A stretch of 64,000 nucleotides of DNA from Acetobacter peroxydans (GTDB taxonomy: Bacteria > Pseudomonadota > Alphaproteobacteria > Acetobacterales > Acetobacteraceae). The stretch lies in the NCBI RefSeq assembly GCF_006539345.1, contig NZ_BJMV01000003.1, forward strand, positions 124,001-188,000, written 5' to 3'. The position numbers were made by a program, and so were the translations under genes. Position 1 is the stretch's first letter, and every line of letters begins with the position of its first letter. Below are positions 10,787 to 19,651 of this stretch, piece after piece. Below the pieces are notes generated by a model. It ran no database searches and had not been told where the DNA came from. It worked only from the letters and a program-made list of their open reading frames with translations.

Positions 10787-11806
10787 ATGACCGACACGCC
10801 GGCCGAAACAGACGTAGCCATTATCGGTGCAGGCCCGGCAGGCCTGTTCGCGGCCTTTCAGTGCGCCATGCTGCGCCTGCGTTGTGTGCTGCTCGATGTT
10901 CTGCCGGAAACTGGCGGCCAGTGCGCGGCGCTATATCCTGAAAAGCCGATTTACGACATTCCCGCCTGCCCCGCTGTGGAAGGCGCACAGTTGATCGCTC
11001 GACTGGAAGAGCAGATCGCCCCCTTCGCCGTACCGCGCCTGCTGGGCCACAAGGTGGAAAGCCTGAGCGGCCAGCGTGGACAGTTCGTTCTGGGAACGGA
11101 CAAAGGTGCGAGCCTCAAGGCCAAGGCGGTTATCATCGCGGCCGGAGCCGGGGCCTTTGGCCCCAACCGCCCCCCGCTGGACGGACTTGAAGCCTTCGAA
11201 GCCAGCGGCGCGGTGCAGTATTATGTCCGCCGCAAAGCCGAGTTCGAGAACCGGCGCATCGTCATCGCCGGAGGCGGCGATTCCGCCCTGGACTGGGCTC
11301 TTGCCCTCAAGGACAAGGCAGAACACGTCTATTTAGTACACAGGCGCGACCGCTTCCGGGGTGCGCCGGAAAGCCTGCGCCAGCTTGATGAGGCCGTGGC
11401 AGCCGGGCTGATCGAAAAAGTGGTGCCATACCAGCTCCATGGCCTGCGCGGTCAGGACGGACGGCTGGAAGGCGTGGAGGTGAGCGACCTCAATGGTGAT
11501 GTTCGTACCCTTGAAGCCGACGTGCTGCTGCCCTTCTTTGGTCTGGCGACGGATCTGGGGCCTGTCGCGCGCTGGGGCATGGATACAACGCGCGCCACTA
11601 TCCCCGTAACCCCCTCCACCTGCGAAACCAGCCTGCCCGGCGTGTTCGCCATTGGCGATGTGGCGACCTATCCCGGCAAGCTCAAGCTGATCCTGCAGGG
11701 GTTCAGTGAAGCCGCCATGGCCGCCCATGCGCTTTACCCCATCATCAACCCCGATCAGGCGCTGCATTTCGAGTATTCCACCACAAAGGGTGTTCCCGCC
11801 GGCTGA
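10787..11806 (+). CDS. Ferredoxin--NADP reductase, thioredoxin-reductase-like type
   Basis: Flavoprotein of 339 residues that moves electrons between NADPH and ferredoxin (or flavodoxin). It has an FAD GAGPAG at 14-19, TGGQC at 42-46 and an NADP-binding GGGDSALDW at 162-170, then FAIGDVA near the end. The CxxC redox pair of true thioredoxin reductases is absent at the expected place (GGGDSALDWA region), which is what separates this ferredoxin reductase family. The ribosome site AGGATGGA precedes the chosen start. It is 45 bases ahead of the dadA-like gene, and the two may be co-transcribed. Its redox partner could be any ferredoxin in the cell; the Bfd protein at 52 kb is a different class. 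Confidence 0.88.
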   Translation: MTDTPAETDVAIIGAGPAGLFAAFQCAMLRLRCVLLDVLPETGGQCAALYPEKPIYDIPACPAVEGAQLIARLEEQIAPFAVPRLLGHKVESLSGQRGQFVLGTDKGASLKAKAVIIAAGAGAFGPNRPPLDGLEAFEASGAVQYYVRRKAEFENRRIVIAGGGDSALDWALALKDKAEHVYLVHRRDRFRGAPESLRQLDEAVAAGLIEKVVPYQLHGLRGQDGRLEGVEVSDLNGDVRTLEADVLLPFFGLATDLGPVARWGMDTTRATIPVTPSTCETSLPGVFAIGDVATYPGKLKLILQGFSEAAMAAHALYPIINPDQALHFEYSTTKGVPAG

Positions 11807-11851
11807 AAGCCCGGAACACCTGCCCTTTCATCAGCCCGCGAGGAAGCTGCC

Positions 11852-13114
11852 GTGAGAGTGATCATTCTGGGCGCGGGGGTCATCGGAGTGACCTCGGCCT
11901 GGTATCTGACCCGGCTGGGCCACGATGTTACCGTCATCGACCGTCAACCCGAAGCCGCCTCTGAAACATCCAGTGCGGGTACGGGACAGATCACACCGGG
12001 CTGCGCGTTTCCCTGGGCCCGGCCCGGTCTGCCACTACAGGCCATACGCTGGCTGCTGAACCCTCACAACAGCCCCTTGCGGCTGCGCAAATGGCCCGAC
12101 CCCGCCATGCTGCGCTGGCTGGGCTTGTTCATGAGCAACTGTACCTCACGCGCCTATGCACTCAATGCGGCCCGTATGCTCCGTGTGGCGGAATACAGTC
12201 TCCACTGCCTTGATACCCTGAGGCATGAAACCGGCATTACTTTTGATGACAGGCAGGAAGGGCTGATCCGCCTCTTCCGCACACACAAGCAGATGGAACA
12301 GGCGCGCCGCACAGCCGCTTTCCTGTCGGACGCTGGAATCGACCACACATTCATGACCGTTGAGGGCATTCTCGAGCATGAACCGGGACTTGCTCATGCA
12401 GCGCCCCTGCTGGTCGGGGGGATGCGCCTTCCCCACGAGCAGTCCGGCGATGCCAGCCTGTTCACCCGCCGCCTTGCCCGCATGGCGCAGGCGGCTGGCG
12501 TAAGTTTTCTTTACGATACCACCATACAGGGGCTGGACGCGGCGGCCGAGCGCATTCTCTGCGTACGCACCAGCGCCGGTCGCCTGACGGCTGACAGCTA
12601 CCTGCTCGCCATGGGCAGCTACAGCCCGCGCCTGCTACGGGGGCTGAATATCCGTCTGCCAGTTTACCCCATCAAGGCCTATTCCCTGTCCGTACCACTA
12701 ACGGATGAAAGCCACGCCCCGACTTCAATGGTGGAAGATGTCACCCGCCACGTCACCATAACCCGGCTGGGCAGACAGATCCGCCTGAGCGGTTCAGCCG
12801 ATCTGGGCGGCTACACGCTCAAAAGCAGCTCACGGCACCGCACGACCATGGAGCTTTCCTTTTCAGAGCTCTTTGGCGGGGGCGATCTGGCTGAGGCAAC
12901 AAGCTGGACAGGGCTGAGCCCCTGCACACCGGACAGTACGCCCATTATCGGTCGGGCAGACCCGTTCAGCAATCTATGGCTGAACACCGGCCACGGCATG
13001 TTGGGCTGGACAATGGCCTGTGGCACCGCCCGCATTGCCGCTGACCAGATGTCCGGCCTACAACCCGACATTCCCGTACTCGATCTGTCTCTACGCCGTT
13101 ATTTGTCTTCCTGA
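11852..13114 (+). CDS. dadA: D-amino acid dehydrogenase / DadA-family FAD oxidase
   Basis: Membrane-associated FAD enzyme family that oxidises D-amino acids (classically D-alanine) to 2-oxoacids and passes electrons to the respiratory chain. The 420-residue product starts with an FAD dinucleotide fold GAGVIG at 7-12 and has the DadA-like ETSSAGTGQITPG segment and the C-terminal WTGLSPCTPDSTPIIGR / LNTGHGMLGWTMA signature. Translation begins at GTG, with GAGGAAG placed correctly upstream. No racemase (dadX) gene is next to it, so the substrate could also be another D-amino acid. Confidence 0.88.
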   Translation: MRVIILGAGVIGVTSAWYLTRLGHDVTVIDRQPEAASETSSAGTGQITPGCAFPWARPGLPLQAIRWLLNPHNSPLRLRKWPDPAMLRWLGLFMSNCTSRAYALNAARMLRVAEYSLHCLDTLRHETGITFDDRQEGLIRLFRTHKQMEQARRTAAFLSDAGIDHTFMTVEGILEHEPGLAHAAPLLVGGMRLPHEQSGDASLFTRRLARMAQAAGVSFLYDTTIQGLDAAAERILCVRTSAGRLTADSYLLAMGSYSPRLLRGLNIRLPVYPIKAYSLSVPLTDESHAPTSMVEDVTRHVTITRLGRQIRLSGSADLGGYTLKSSSRHRTTMELSFSELFGGGDLAEATSWTGLSPCTPDSTPIIGRADPFSNLWLNTGHGMLGWTMACGTARIAADQMSGLQPDIPVLDLSLRRYLSS

Positions 13115-13141
13115 GACAGACCTTTTCCAACAAGCAGACAT

Positions 13142-13169
13142 AAAAAAAACCGGGGCCCTGAGACCCCGG
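13142..13169 (-). terminator. Rho-independent terminator
   Basis: On the minus strand a CCGGGG stem (13164-13169 with 13150-13155) and 8-base loop run into eight T. It ends the secreted Ala/Lys-rich protein gene and lies between it and dadA. Confidence 0.85.
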
Positions 13170-13218
13170 CTCTTTCAGCCGTCCGCCCTGCCGGACGAAC
13201 GGCACCCTATCGGGCTGC

Positions 13219-13512
13219 TTACTGAGCAGCGCCTTCAGCGGCAGGTGCTGCGGCTTCGCCTTCAGCGCCCTTCTTGGCGTGCTTCTTGGCGTGCTTCTTG
13301 TGGCTCTTCTGGTGCTTGGCTTCGGCCTTCTTGGCTTCAGTCGCTTCAGCAGCAGGGGCAGCAGCCGGAGCGGCGGCAGCAGGCGCTTCAGCCGCGGGCG
13401 CAGCAGCAGCGGGGGCAGCAGCCGGAGCGGCCGCTTCCTGAGCGAAGGACGGAGCAGCAGCACCGAGCAGGGCAACGGTGGACAGGGCAGCAAAAAGATG
13501 ACGAGAAATCAT
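13219..13512 (-). CDS. Secreted Ala/Pro/Lys-rich low-complexity protein
   Basis: A 97-residue protein of unknown function. Residues 1-24 form a signal peptide (MISRHLFAALSTVALLGAAA, cut after SFA). The mature part is low complexity: Ala-Pro-Glu repeats to about residue 62, then a lysine/histidine cluster of KKAEAKHQKSHKKHAKKHAKK type, then more Ala-Pro-Glu. It likely is an extended, strongly charged periplasmic protein; comparable Ala/Lys-rich proteins are common in acetic acid bacteria but have no known role. It has its own strong terminator, which argues that it is a real, expressed gene. Confidence 0.75.
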   Translation of the reverse strand: MISRHLFAALSTVALLGAAAPSFAQEAAAPAAAPAAAAPAAEAPAAAAPAAAPAAEATEAKKAEAKHQKSHKKHAKKHAKKGAEGEAAAPAAEGAAQ

Positions 13513-13717
13513 ATCTAATATCTCCAGACTAAAAACGGCCTGCTAACCCTGCTCAGACAGTTCCATACCATCCGCAAGGACAATCGCTGGTCACGCCCTT
13601 ATCGGTAGCACGACATTTATGAGCCGTCTTGATCTAAAATTTTCGCAATTCAGGTACACATCCCTGAAGTGACTTATCTGCGCCTTATTTTTGCCGTAAA
13701 TCACGCGACGACAGCCT

Positions 13718-13752
13718 GAAAACAAAACCGGCTCTACCTGAGGTAGAGCCGG
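13718..13752 (-). terminator. Rho-independent terminator after typA
   Basis: A perfect 11-bp stem (13742-13752 with 13728-13738) with a 3-base loop, followed on the minus strand by TTTTGTTTT. It lies ten bases after the typA stop. Confidence 0.93.
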
Positions 13753-13761
13753 AACTGAAGG

Positions 13762-15579
13762 TCAGCCTTCGTTTTTGGAGCGCTTCTTGCGCTCATGCGG
13801 GTCGAGATAACGCTTGCGCAGACGCACGGCGGAGGGAGTGACCTCAACCAGTTCGTCATCCTCGATATAGGCAATCGCCTGTTCGAGCGACATACGACGC
13901 GGCGGCACCAGCAGCAGCGCTTCGTCCTTGCCCGCGGCACGCATGTTGGTCAGCTTCTTTTCGCGAATCGGGTTCACTTCCAGATCGTTTTCGCGCGAAT
14001 GCTCACCGATGATCATGCCCTGATAAACGGTTTCGCCCGCGTCCACGAACAGGGTGCCGCGATCCTGCAGGGAGAACAGCGAATACTGCGTGGTGGTGCC
14101 ATCTTCCGCCGAGATGAGCGAACCATTGCGGCGGCCTTCGATGGAACCGGCATACGGTCCATAATGAGAGAACAGCCGGTTCATGATGCCTGTGCCGCGC
14201 GTGTCGGTCAGGAATTCACCATGGTAACCGATCAGCCCGCGTGACGGGATGGTGAACAGCAGACGCACCTTGTCGCCACCGGACGGACGCATGTCCTGCA
14301 TCTGCCCCTTGCGCATGGACATCTTTTCCACCACGACGCCGGAATACGGTTCGTCAACGTCGATCGTGACTTCTTCGTAGGGCTCTTCGCGCTCGCCGGT
14401 TTCCTCATTGGTGCGGAACAGCACGCGCGGACGACCGATCGTGAGTTCGAACCCTTCGCGACGCATGGTTTCGATCAGCACGCCGAGCTGCAGTTCGCCA
14501 CGGCCCGCGACTTCAAACGCTTCGCTTTCGGGGCTGTCGGTCACGCGGATGGCGATGTTGCTTTCCGTTTCCTTGAACAGACGGTCACGGATCTGGCGCG
14601 ATGTCACCTTCTTGCCTTCACGGCCGCCCAGCGGGCCATCGTTGAGGCGGAAGGTCATGGACAGGGTCGGCGGATCAACCGGAATGGCAACCAGCGGCGC
14701 ATCCTGTTCAGGAGCGGCAATGGTGTCGGGAATTGTTGCCTGCGACAGACCTGCCACGGCCACGATATCACCCGCTTCGACCTCATCAACCGCCACGCGC
14801 TCAAGACCACGGAAAGAGAGCAGCTTGGTCAGACGGCCGGTTTCCACCACGGAGCCATCGGCGCGCAGCACCTTCACGGGCATGTTCACGCGCGCACGGC
14901 CCTGCTCCACACGCCCGGTCAGCACACGGCCCAGAAAGTTGTCGCTTTCCAGAATGGTGGCCGTCATGGCGAAGGGCTTATCCTTGTCCAGCGCCGGAGC
15001 CGGCACATGGCGCAGGATCAGCTCGAACATGGGGCTAAGGTCTTTACGAGGCCCATTGAGCGACTCATCCGCCCAGCCCTGACGGCCAGAGGCGTACAGC
15101 ATGGGGAAATCAAGCTGCTCGTCATTGGCGCCAAGGGCTGCGAACAGATCAAAGATTTCGTTATGCACTTCGTCGGGGCGGGCGTCGCCACGGTCGATCT
15201 TGTTCACCACCACGATCGGCTTGAGGCCACGGGCCAGTGCCTTGCCAACCACGAACTTGGTCTGCGGCAGAGCGCCTTCAGCCGAGTCCACCAGAACGAT
15301 CGCGCCGTCCACCATGCTCAGGATACGCTCGACCTCACCACCGAAGTCGGCGTGTCCCGGCGTGTCGATGATGTTGATGCGCGTGCCATTCCATACAACA
15401 GACGTACACTTGGCGAGAATAGTAATGCCACGTTCACGCTCAAGGTCGTTGCTATCCATAGCGCGCTCAGCAACGGCCTGATTTTCGCGGAAGGAGCCCG
15501 ACTGCTTGAGCAGCTCATCAACCAGGGTCGTTTTGCCGTGGTCAACGTGAGCGATGATGGCGATATTGCGGATATCCAT
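13762..15579 (-). CDS. typA: Ribosome-associated GTPase TypA/BipA
   Basis: EF-G-like GTPase that binds the 70S ribosome and helps assembly of the large subunit and growth under stress such as cold. In 605 residues it has AHVDHGKTT (10-18), DTPGH (72-76), NKID (126-129) and the TypA-specific C-terminal region ([20 protein letters not shown], then [28 protein letters not shown]). The Met at 15579 gives the usual [16 protein letters not shown] start; 56 further in-frame codons upstream do not look like family sequence. A strong terminator follows. It diverges from feoA. Confidence 0.97.
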   Translation of the reverse strand: MDIRNIAIIAHVDHGKTTLVDELLKQSGSFRENQAVAERAMDSNDLERERGITILAKCTSVVWNGTRINIIDTPGHADFGGEVERILSMVDGAIVLVDSAEGALPQTKFVVGKALARGLKPIVVVNKIDRGDARPDEVHNEIFDLFAALGANDEQLDFPMLYASGRQGWADESLNGPRKDLSPMFELILRHVPAPALDKDKPFAMTATILESDNFLGRVLTGRVEQGRARVNMPVKVLRADGSVVETGRLTKLLSFRGLERVAVDEVEAGDIVAVAGLSQATIPDTIAAPEQDAPLVAIPVDPPTLSMTFRLNDGPLGGREGKKVTSRQIRDRLFKETESNIAIRVTDSPESEAFEVAGRGELQLGVLIETMRREGFELTIGRPRVLFRTNEETGEREEPYEEVTIDVDEPYSGVVVEKMSMRKGQMQDMRPSGGDKVRLLFTIPSRGLIGYHGEFLTDTRGTGIMNRLFSHYGPYAGSIEGRRNGSLISAEDGTTTQYSLFSLQDRGTLFVDAGETVYQGMIIGEHSRENDLEVNPIREKKLTNMRAAGKDEALLLVPPRRMSLEQAIAYIEDDELVEVTPSAVRLRKRYLDPHERKKRSKNEG

Positions 15580-15923
15580 GAATTGCCTGATTTTTCCTGC
15601 GCCCCACGCCACCGCCTTCAGCCGGGAAGGGGCGGCAAGAACATGCTGCGATATTTTGCGTGGGGCACAGATAGCCGCCCCGGCGCCAGAATGCACGTAA
15701 AATTCTCGCATCGCCCCTTCTGCGCCGCCATGCGTCCCACGCCGCACGCACGCCCGGCCCCAGCGTCACACGCACAACCGCTCCCGAAGCCGCGCATTGG
15801 ACAAGGGCGAAAATTGGAACTAAGGATCATTCTCAAAATGCGCTGGAACAACGTATGTTGACCCGTCGCAGACACGCCGCGCCCCCGGTCGCTGGGCGCG
15901 CGCTCAGGCAGGACGACAGGACC
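15580..15923. promoter_or_regulatory. Intergenic region between typA and feoA, with candidate Fur site
   Basis: These 344 bases separate divergent genes and must hold both promoters. I see no other gene. At 15821-15836 the plus-strand TAAGGATCATTCTCAA reads on the other strand as TTGAGAATGATCCTTA, a partial match to the 7-1-7 Fur operator (TGATAAT-n-ATTATCA), about 90 bases before feoA. That is the expected control for ferrous iron uptake, but the match is imperfect. Confidence 0.5.
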
Positions 15924-16217
15924 ATGCTTCTCAACTCCCTCCCGCTCTCTGGGTGCGGCGTGATTGACCATGTGAACGAACGCACCCCCCACGACCCTGT
16001 AGCGCGCAGGCTGGGCGAGCTTGGCTTCGTGCCGGGCGAGGCCGTGCGTGTGGTGGCCTTCGGCCCGCTCGGGCACGACCCCATGGCGGTTGAGATCGGG
16101 TTTACCCGCTTTGCCCTGCGCCGCTCCGAGGCCGAACGCATTGTGCTGCGCGGCAGCAAGGAAAACCCGCAGGCATCCAGCGAGGGCCTTTCATACGAAG
16201 TTGCAGGACAGGAATGA
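15924..16217 (+). CDS. feoA: Ferrous iron transport protein A
   Basis: Small SH3-like cytoplasmic protein thought to regulate or assemble FeoB. The chosen 97-residue form begins MLLNSLPLSGCGVIDHV and contains the family core RRLGELGFVPGEAVRVVAFGPLGHDPMAVEIGFTRFALRR split around residues 27-75, with the beta strands typical of FeoA. The frame could start 23 codons earlier, but that extension lacks family similarity. Its stop overlaps the feoB start by four bases (ATGA), so the two are translationally coupled. Confidence 0.93.
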   Translation: MLLNSLPLSGCGVIDHVNERTPHDPVARRLGELGFVPGEAVRVVAFGPLGHDPMAVEIGFTRFALRRSEAERIVLRGSKENPQASSEGLSYEVAGQE

Positions 16218-18064
16218 CAGACGCGGCTCCGTTGCGTGTAGCACTGGTTGGCAACCCCAACTGCGGCAAAACGACTCTTTTCAACCAGCTTACCGGCAGC
16301 CGCCAGAAAGTCGCCAACTACGCGGGCGTCACCGTGGAGCGCAAAACGGGCCAGCTCGTTACCCCGGCGGGACGTCAGGTGGTGGTGGTGGATCTGCCCG
16401 GCGCCTACAGCCTGACCGCCACCAGCCCGGATGAAGCCGTCACACGCGATGTCTGCCGGGGCGGCTACAAGGGCGAACCCGCACCGGACCTGCTGGTCTG
16501 CGTGGTTGCAGCCACCAATCTCAGGCTGCACCTGCGCTTTCTGCTTGAACTCCGCCAGCTCGGGCGGCCGATGCTGGTGGTGCTGAACATGATGGACGCC
16601 CTGCACCAGCAGGGCCTGCGCGTCGATGTGCCCCGCCTTCAGGCAGAACTGGGAATGCCTGTTGTTACGACCATCGGCACCAGACGCGGCGGCGCGGCAG
16701 ACCTGCTGGCCGCGCTGGACAGGCCCCTGCCCGCTCCGGCAATACAGACCGCCCCCGCACCTGACGCACAAGAAGACCTGCACGCACAGGTGCGCCACCT
16801 GCTGGCATTATGTGTCACCCGTGAACGGCCGGGCGCGAAAAAACTCGAATCCATCATCGACCACTGGGTACTGCACCCTGTCTGGGGGATGATCATCCTG
16901 TTCGTGCTGCTTTTTGTCATGTTTCAGGCCGTCTTCTCATGGGCGCAGCCTTTCATGGACATGCTGGAAGCAGGGATGACCCAACTGGGTGAACTTGTGG
17001 GAGCCGCCCTGCCCGAAGGCCTGCTGCGGGGGCTTGTGGTCGATGGTGTGATAGCCGGGGCCGGCACGGTTATCGTGTTTCTGCCGCAGATCCTGATCCT
17101 GTTCCTGTGGATACTGGCGCTGGAAGAATCCGGCTACCTGCCGCGTGCCGCCTTCATGCTGGACAGGCTGATGGCCGTCGCCGGGCTGAGCGGACGCTCC
17201 TTCATTCCGCTGCTGTCCAGCTTTGCCTGTGCCGTGCCGGGTATCATGTCCACCCGCACCATCCAGAACCCGCGCGACCGGCTGGTAACAATCCTGATCG
17301 CGCCGCTCATGACCTGTTCGGCCCGGCTGCCGGTCTATGCCCTGCTGATTGGAGCCTTCGTGCCCGCACGCCGGCTTATGGGTGTGTTCAACCTTCAGGG
17401 ACTGGTGCTGTTCGGACTTTACGCACTGGCCATCTTAAGCGCCCTGATTGTCGCGCGCGTACTCAAGCGTGGCGACAGCGAGGAACACCCCCTGCTGCTG
17501 GAACTGCCGGACTACCGCGTACCCAGCCTGCGCAGCCTCGGGCTTGAACTGTGGCAGCGTGCGCGCATTTTCCTGTCGCGCGTCGGCACGATTATTGTCT
17601 CGCTCAGCATCATCCTGTGGGCCCTGTCGAGCTTTCCGGCTCCGCCGCCGGGTGCCACCGGCCCCGCCATCGACTGGAGTCTGGCCGGTCGTATTGGCCA
17701 CCTGATGCTCCCTATCTTCCAGCCCATCGGCTTCAACTGGCAAATCTGCGTAGCGCTGATCCCGGGGCTTGCTGCACGTGAGGTGGCGGTCAGTGCACTG
17801 GGCACGGTCTATTCCATAACGGGGGCCGAAACCGATACGGCGCAAAGTCTTGTGCCGCTCCTGTCATCACAATGGAGTCTGGCTACCGCGCTGTCCCTGC
17901 TGGCGTGGTATGTTTATGCGCCGCAGTGTTTTTCGACACTGGCTGTTATTCGGCGTGAAACCGGAACATGGCGGGTGGTATTAATAACAGCAGCCTATCT
18001 TTTCGGTCTGGCTTACGCCGCCGCATGGCTGACCTATCATATCACCCGGTTCGTAACTGGCTGA
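16214..18064 (+). CDS. feoB: Ferrous iron transport GTPase FeoB
   Basis: Inner-membrane ferrous iron importer with a cytosolic G domain. At 616 residues it is shorter than the E. coli protein (about 770) but normal for alphaproteobacteria. Seen: GNPNCGKT (13-20), DLPG (60-63), NMMD (125-128), then a short helical spacer and several membrane segments from about residue 215 on. The Gate 1 motif SSFACAVPGIMSTRTIQNPRD and the Gate 2 region LIPGLAAREVAVSALGTVYS are both present. The G-domain stretch reads VVAATN where most FeoB have VVDATN. Likely Fur-controlled with feoA. Confidence 0.97.
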   Translation: MTDAAPLRVALVGNPNCGKTTLFNQLTGSRQKVANYAGVTVERKTGQLVTPAGRQVVVVDLPGAYSLTATSPDEAVTRDVCRGGYKGEPAPDLLVCVVAATNLRLHLRFLLELRQLGRPMLVVLNMMDALHQQGLRVDVPRLQAELGMPVVTTIGTRRGGAADLLAALDRPLPAPAIQTAPAPDAQEDLHAQVRHLLALCVTRERPGAKKLESIIDHWVLHPVWGMIILFVLLFVMFQAVFSWAQPFMDMLEAGMTQLGELVGAALPEGLLRGLVVDGVIAGAGTVIVFLPQILILFLWILALEESGYLPRAAFMLDRLMAVAGLSGRSFIPLLSSFACAVPGIMSTRTIQNPRDRLVTILIAPLMTCSARLPVYALLIGAFVPARRLMGVFNLQGLVLFGLYALAILSALIVARVLKRGDSEEHPLLLELPDYRVPSLRSLGLELWQRARIFLSRVGTIIVSLSIILWALSSFPAPPPGATGPAIDWSLAGRIGHLMLPIFQPIGFNWQICVALIPGLAAREVAVSALGTVYSITGAETDTAQSLVPLLSSQWSLATALSLLAWYVYAPQCFSTLAVIRRETGTWRVVLITAAYLFGLAYAAAWLTYHITRFVTG

Positions 18065-18100
18065 AACCAAGCCAGCCCCCTCTCAAGGAGGCATGACACC

Positions 18101-18319
18101 ATGATTCAGATCTTTGTTGTCAGTCTTGTTGTTGTCGTCTGCATTGTTTACTGGCTACAGCGACTGGCCCCGGCAACTGTCATGCCGCTATGGCAGGGCC
18201 TTGCACGCACCCTGCCCGCAGGCACACTCCAGAGACGTGCTGAAAAACTGGCCACCCGACAGAAACCAACCGGCTGCGGCGGCTGCTCTGGCTGCGATAA
18301 AAACGGCGGCTGCCACTAA
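18101..18319 (+). CDS. FeoB-associated Cys-rich small membrane protein
   Basis: A 72-residue protein with one N-terminal membrane helix (about residues 3-20) and a C-terminal cysteine cluster GCGGCSGCDKNGGCH. This is the layout of the FeoB-associated Cys-rich membrane proteins that replace FeoC in many operons; the cysteines could bind iron or a cluster, but this is inference. An excellent AAGGAGG ribosome site precedes it and it lies 36 bases after feoB. Confidence 0.85.
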   Translation: MIQIFVVSLVVVVCIVYWLQRLAPATVMPLWQGLARTLPAGTLQRRAEKLATRQKPTGCGGCSGCDKNGGCH

Positions 18320-18356
18320 CCTGCCTCGCCACCGATACAGACCAGAGTTCTGCCTG

Positions 18357-19589
18357 TCAGCTAGGGGCACACCCTTGGGCACTAACCCGCAGCCTGTAGA
18401 GTGTAGAGCCCGCGCACATGAACAGCCAGTCCCGCTCCGGCCCCGCAAATGTCAGGTTGGAGACACCCTGTGGCAGACGAATCCGCCCGATAAGCTGCCC
18501 TTCGGGGTTAAATACAAACACCCCGGCCTTTCCGGTGGGGCCGCTAACCCCGCACCAGATATTGCCGTAAAGATCAGCCCTCATGCCGTCCGGGCTCATC
18601 TGCTCACCTTCAAAGCGCATGTTGGTGAACAGACGAGGATTAGACAGGGGCAGTTCTTCCGCATGGAGATCGAACACGTGAACCGACAGGTCTCCATCCT
18701 GCCAGACATGCTCCTTGGCGCTCCCTTTGCCGTGTGCTGTAGCATGGCGTGCCTGCCGGGCAGCAGACGCCACATACAAACGGGAAAAATCAGGCGAGAA
18801 ACATAAACCGTTCGGATCAACAAGCTGCTGCTGGTTCAGCACCACATCAATCCGGCCAGAAGCATCAACCCGGAACGTGTGATCCTGCGGGGTAGCCGCC
18901 TGCGCCCCCGCATCGCCCGCCGCCCGCACGGGCAGGCCTGACCCAGCAGGCTCCGCCCGCCTGGCTTCCATGAAATGCTGACCGGCCATGCGCGGCCCGG
19001 CCACCGGGTCTGTAAACCAGATGCTGCCGTCGGGATGCGCGATCACGTCATTGGGGGCGTTCAGCCGCTGCCCCTCGAAACGATCTGCCACCACATGCAC
19101 TGAGCCATCATGCTCCCAGCGGATCACCCGGCGCAGAACATGCTCGCAGGTGATCTGCCGTCCCTGATAGTCAAACGCGCTGCCGCTGGCATGGTAGGAT
19201 TCGGGCCGGAAGAGCGTGACCTCTCCAGTTTCCCACACATAGCGATATTGATGGCTGGTCGCTGTATCGCTGAACAGCAGGTAACGCCCCTGCGCCGACC
19301 AAGCGGGGCCTTCGAGCCACTGCCCGTGGCCCCACACCCGCTCCACCACCGCATTACCCGCCAGCAACCCGCGAAAGGCGTGATCAAGCACGATCACTTC
19401 CGCATCAGGGGCGGGGCTGTGGGTGGCGCCCCAGACACGGGCATGAGGAGCCGGGTCTGGCTGCCGGGTTTCCGGTGCATCGGCTGTAGCAGCCCATGCG
19501 CCGCGCGACCGCGCCGCAACGCAGGACAAACCGGCCACCCCCGCAAGCATGGCGCGCCGACCAAGGCCCCTGTCAAACAATGCAGCCAT
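18357..19589 (-). CDS. SMP-30/gluconolactonase-family protein, Tat-exported
   Basis: Six-bladed beta-propeller hydrolase family that opens sugar lactones such as glucono-1,5-lactone. The 410-residue form begins with a twin-arginine signal (GRRAMLAGVAGLS, cleaved near AWA at about 34). Metal-site motifs are present: LEGPAWSAQGRYLLFSD (Glu ligand), NAPNDVIAHPDGSIWFTD (Asn ligand) and DPNGLCFSPD (Asp region). In acetic acid bacteria a periplasmic lactonase would follow membrane glucose dehydrogenase; that link is inference. It follows the SH3 protein gene on the same strand. Confidence 0.87.
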   Translation of the reverse strand: MAALFDRGLGRRAMLAGVAGLSCVAARSRGAWAATADAPETRQPDPAPHARVWGATHSPAPDAEVIVLDHAFRGLLAGNAVVERVWGHGQWLEGPAWSAQGRYLLFSDTATSHQYRYVWETGEVTLFRPESYHASGSAFDYQGRQITCEHVLRRVIRWEHDGSVHVVADRFEGQRLNAPNDVIAHPDGSIWFTDPVAGPRMAGQHFMEARRAEPAGSGLPVRAAGDAGAQAATPQDHTFRVDASGRIDVVLNQQQLVDPNGLCFSPDFSRLYVASAARQARHATAHGKGSAKEHVWQDGDLSVHVFDLHAEELPLSNPRLFTNMRFEGEQMSPDGMRADLYGNIWCGVSGPTGKAGVFVFNPEGQLIGRIRLPQGVSNLTFAGPERDWLFMCAGSTLYRLRVSAQGCAPS

Positions 19590-19651
19590 TCCCGTTATCC
19601 TGTGCCAAGCCCGATACACGCCACAAAGGGTGATCTGCGGCTAAAACCCGT

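Noticed and set aside
16214..18064. FeoB as a truncated copy (616 residues)
   Set aside because: Both ends match the family, all G motifs and gate motifs are intact, and the length is normal for alphaproteobacteria.
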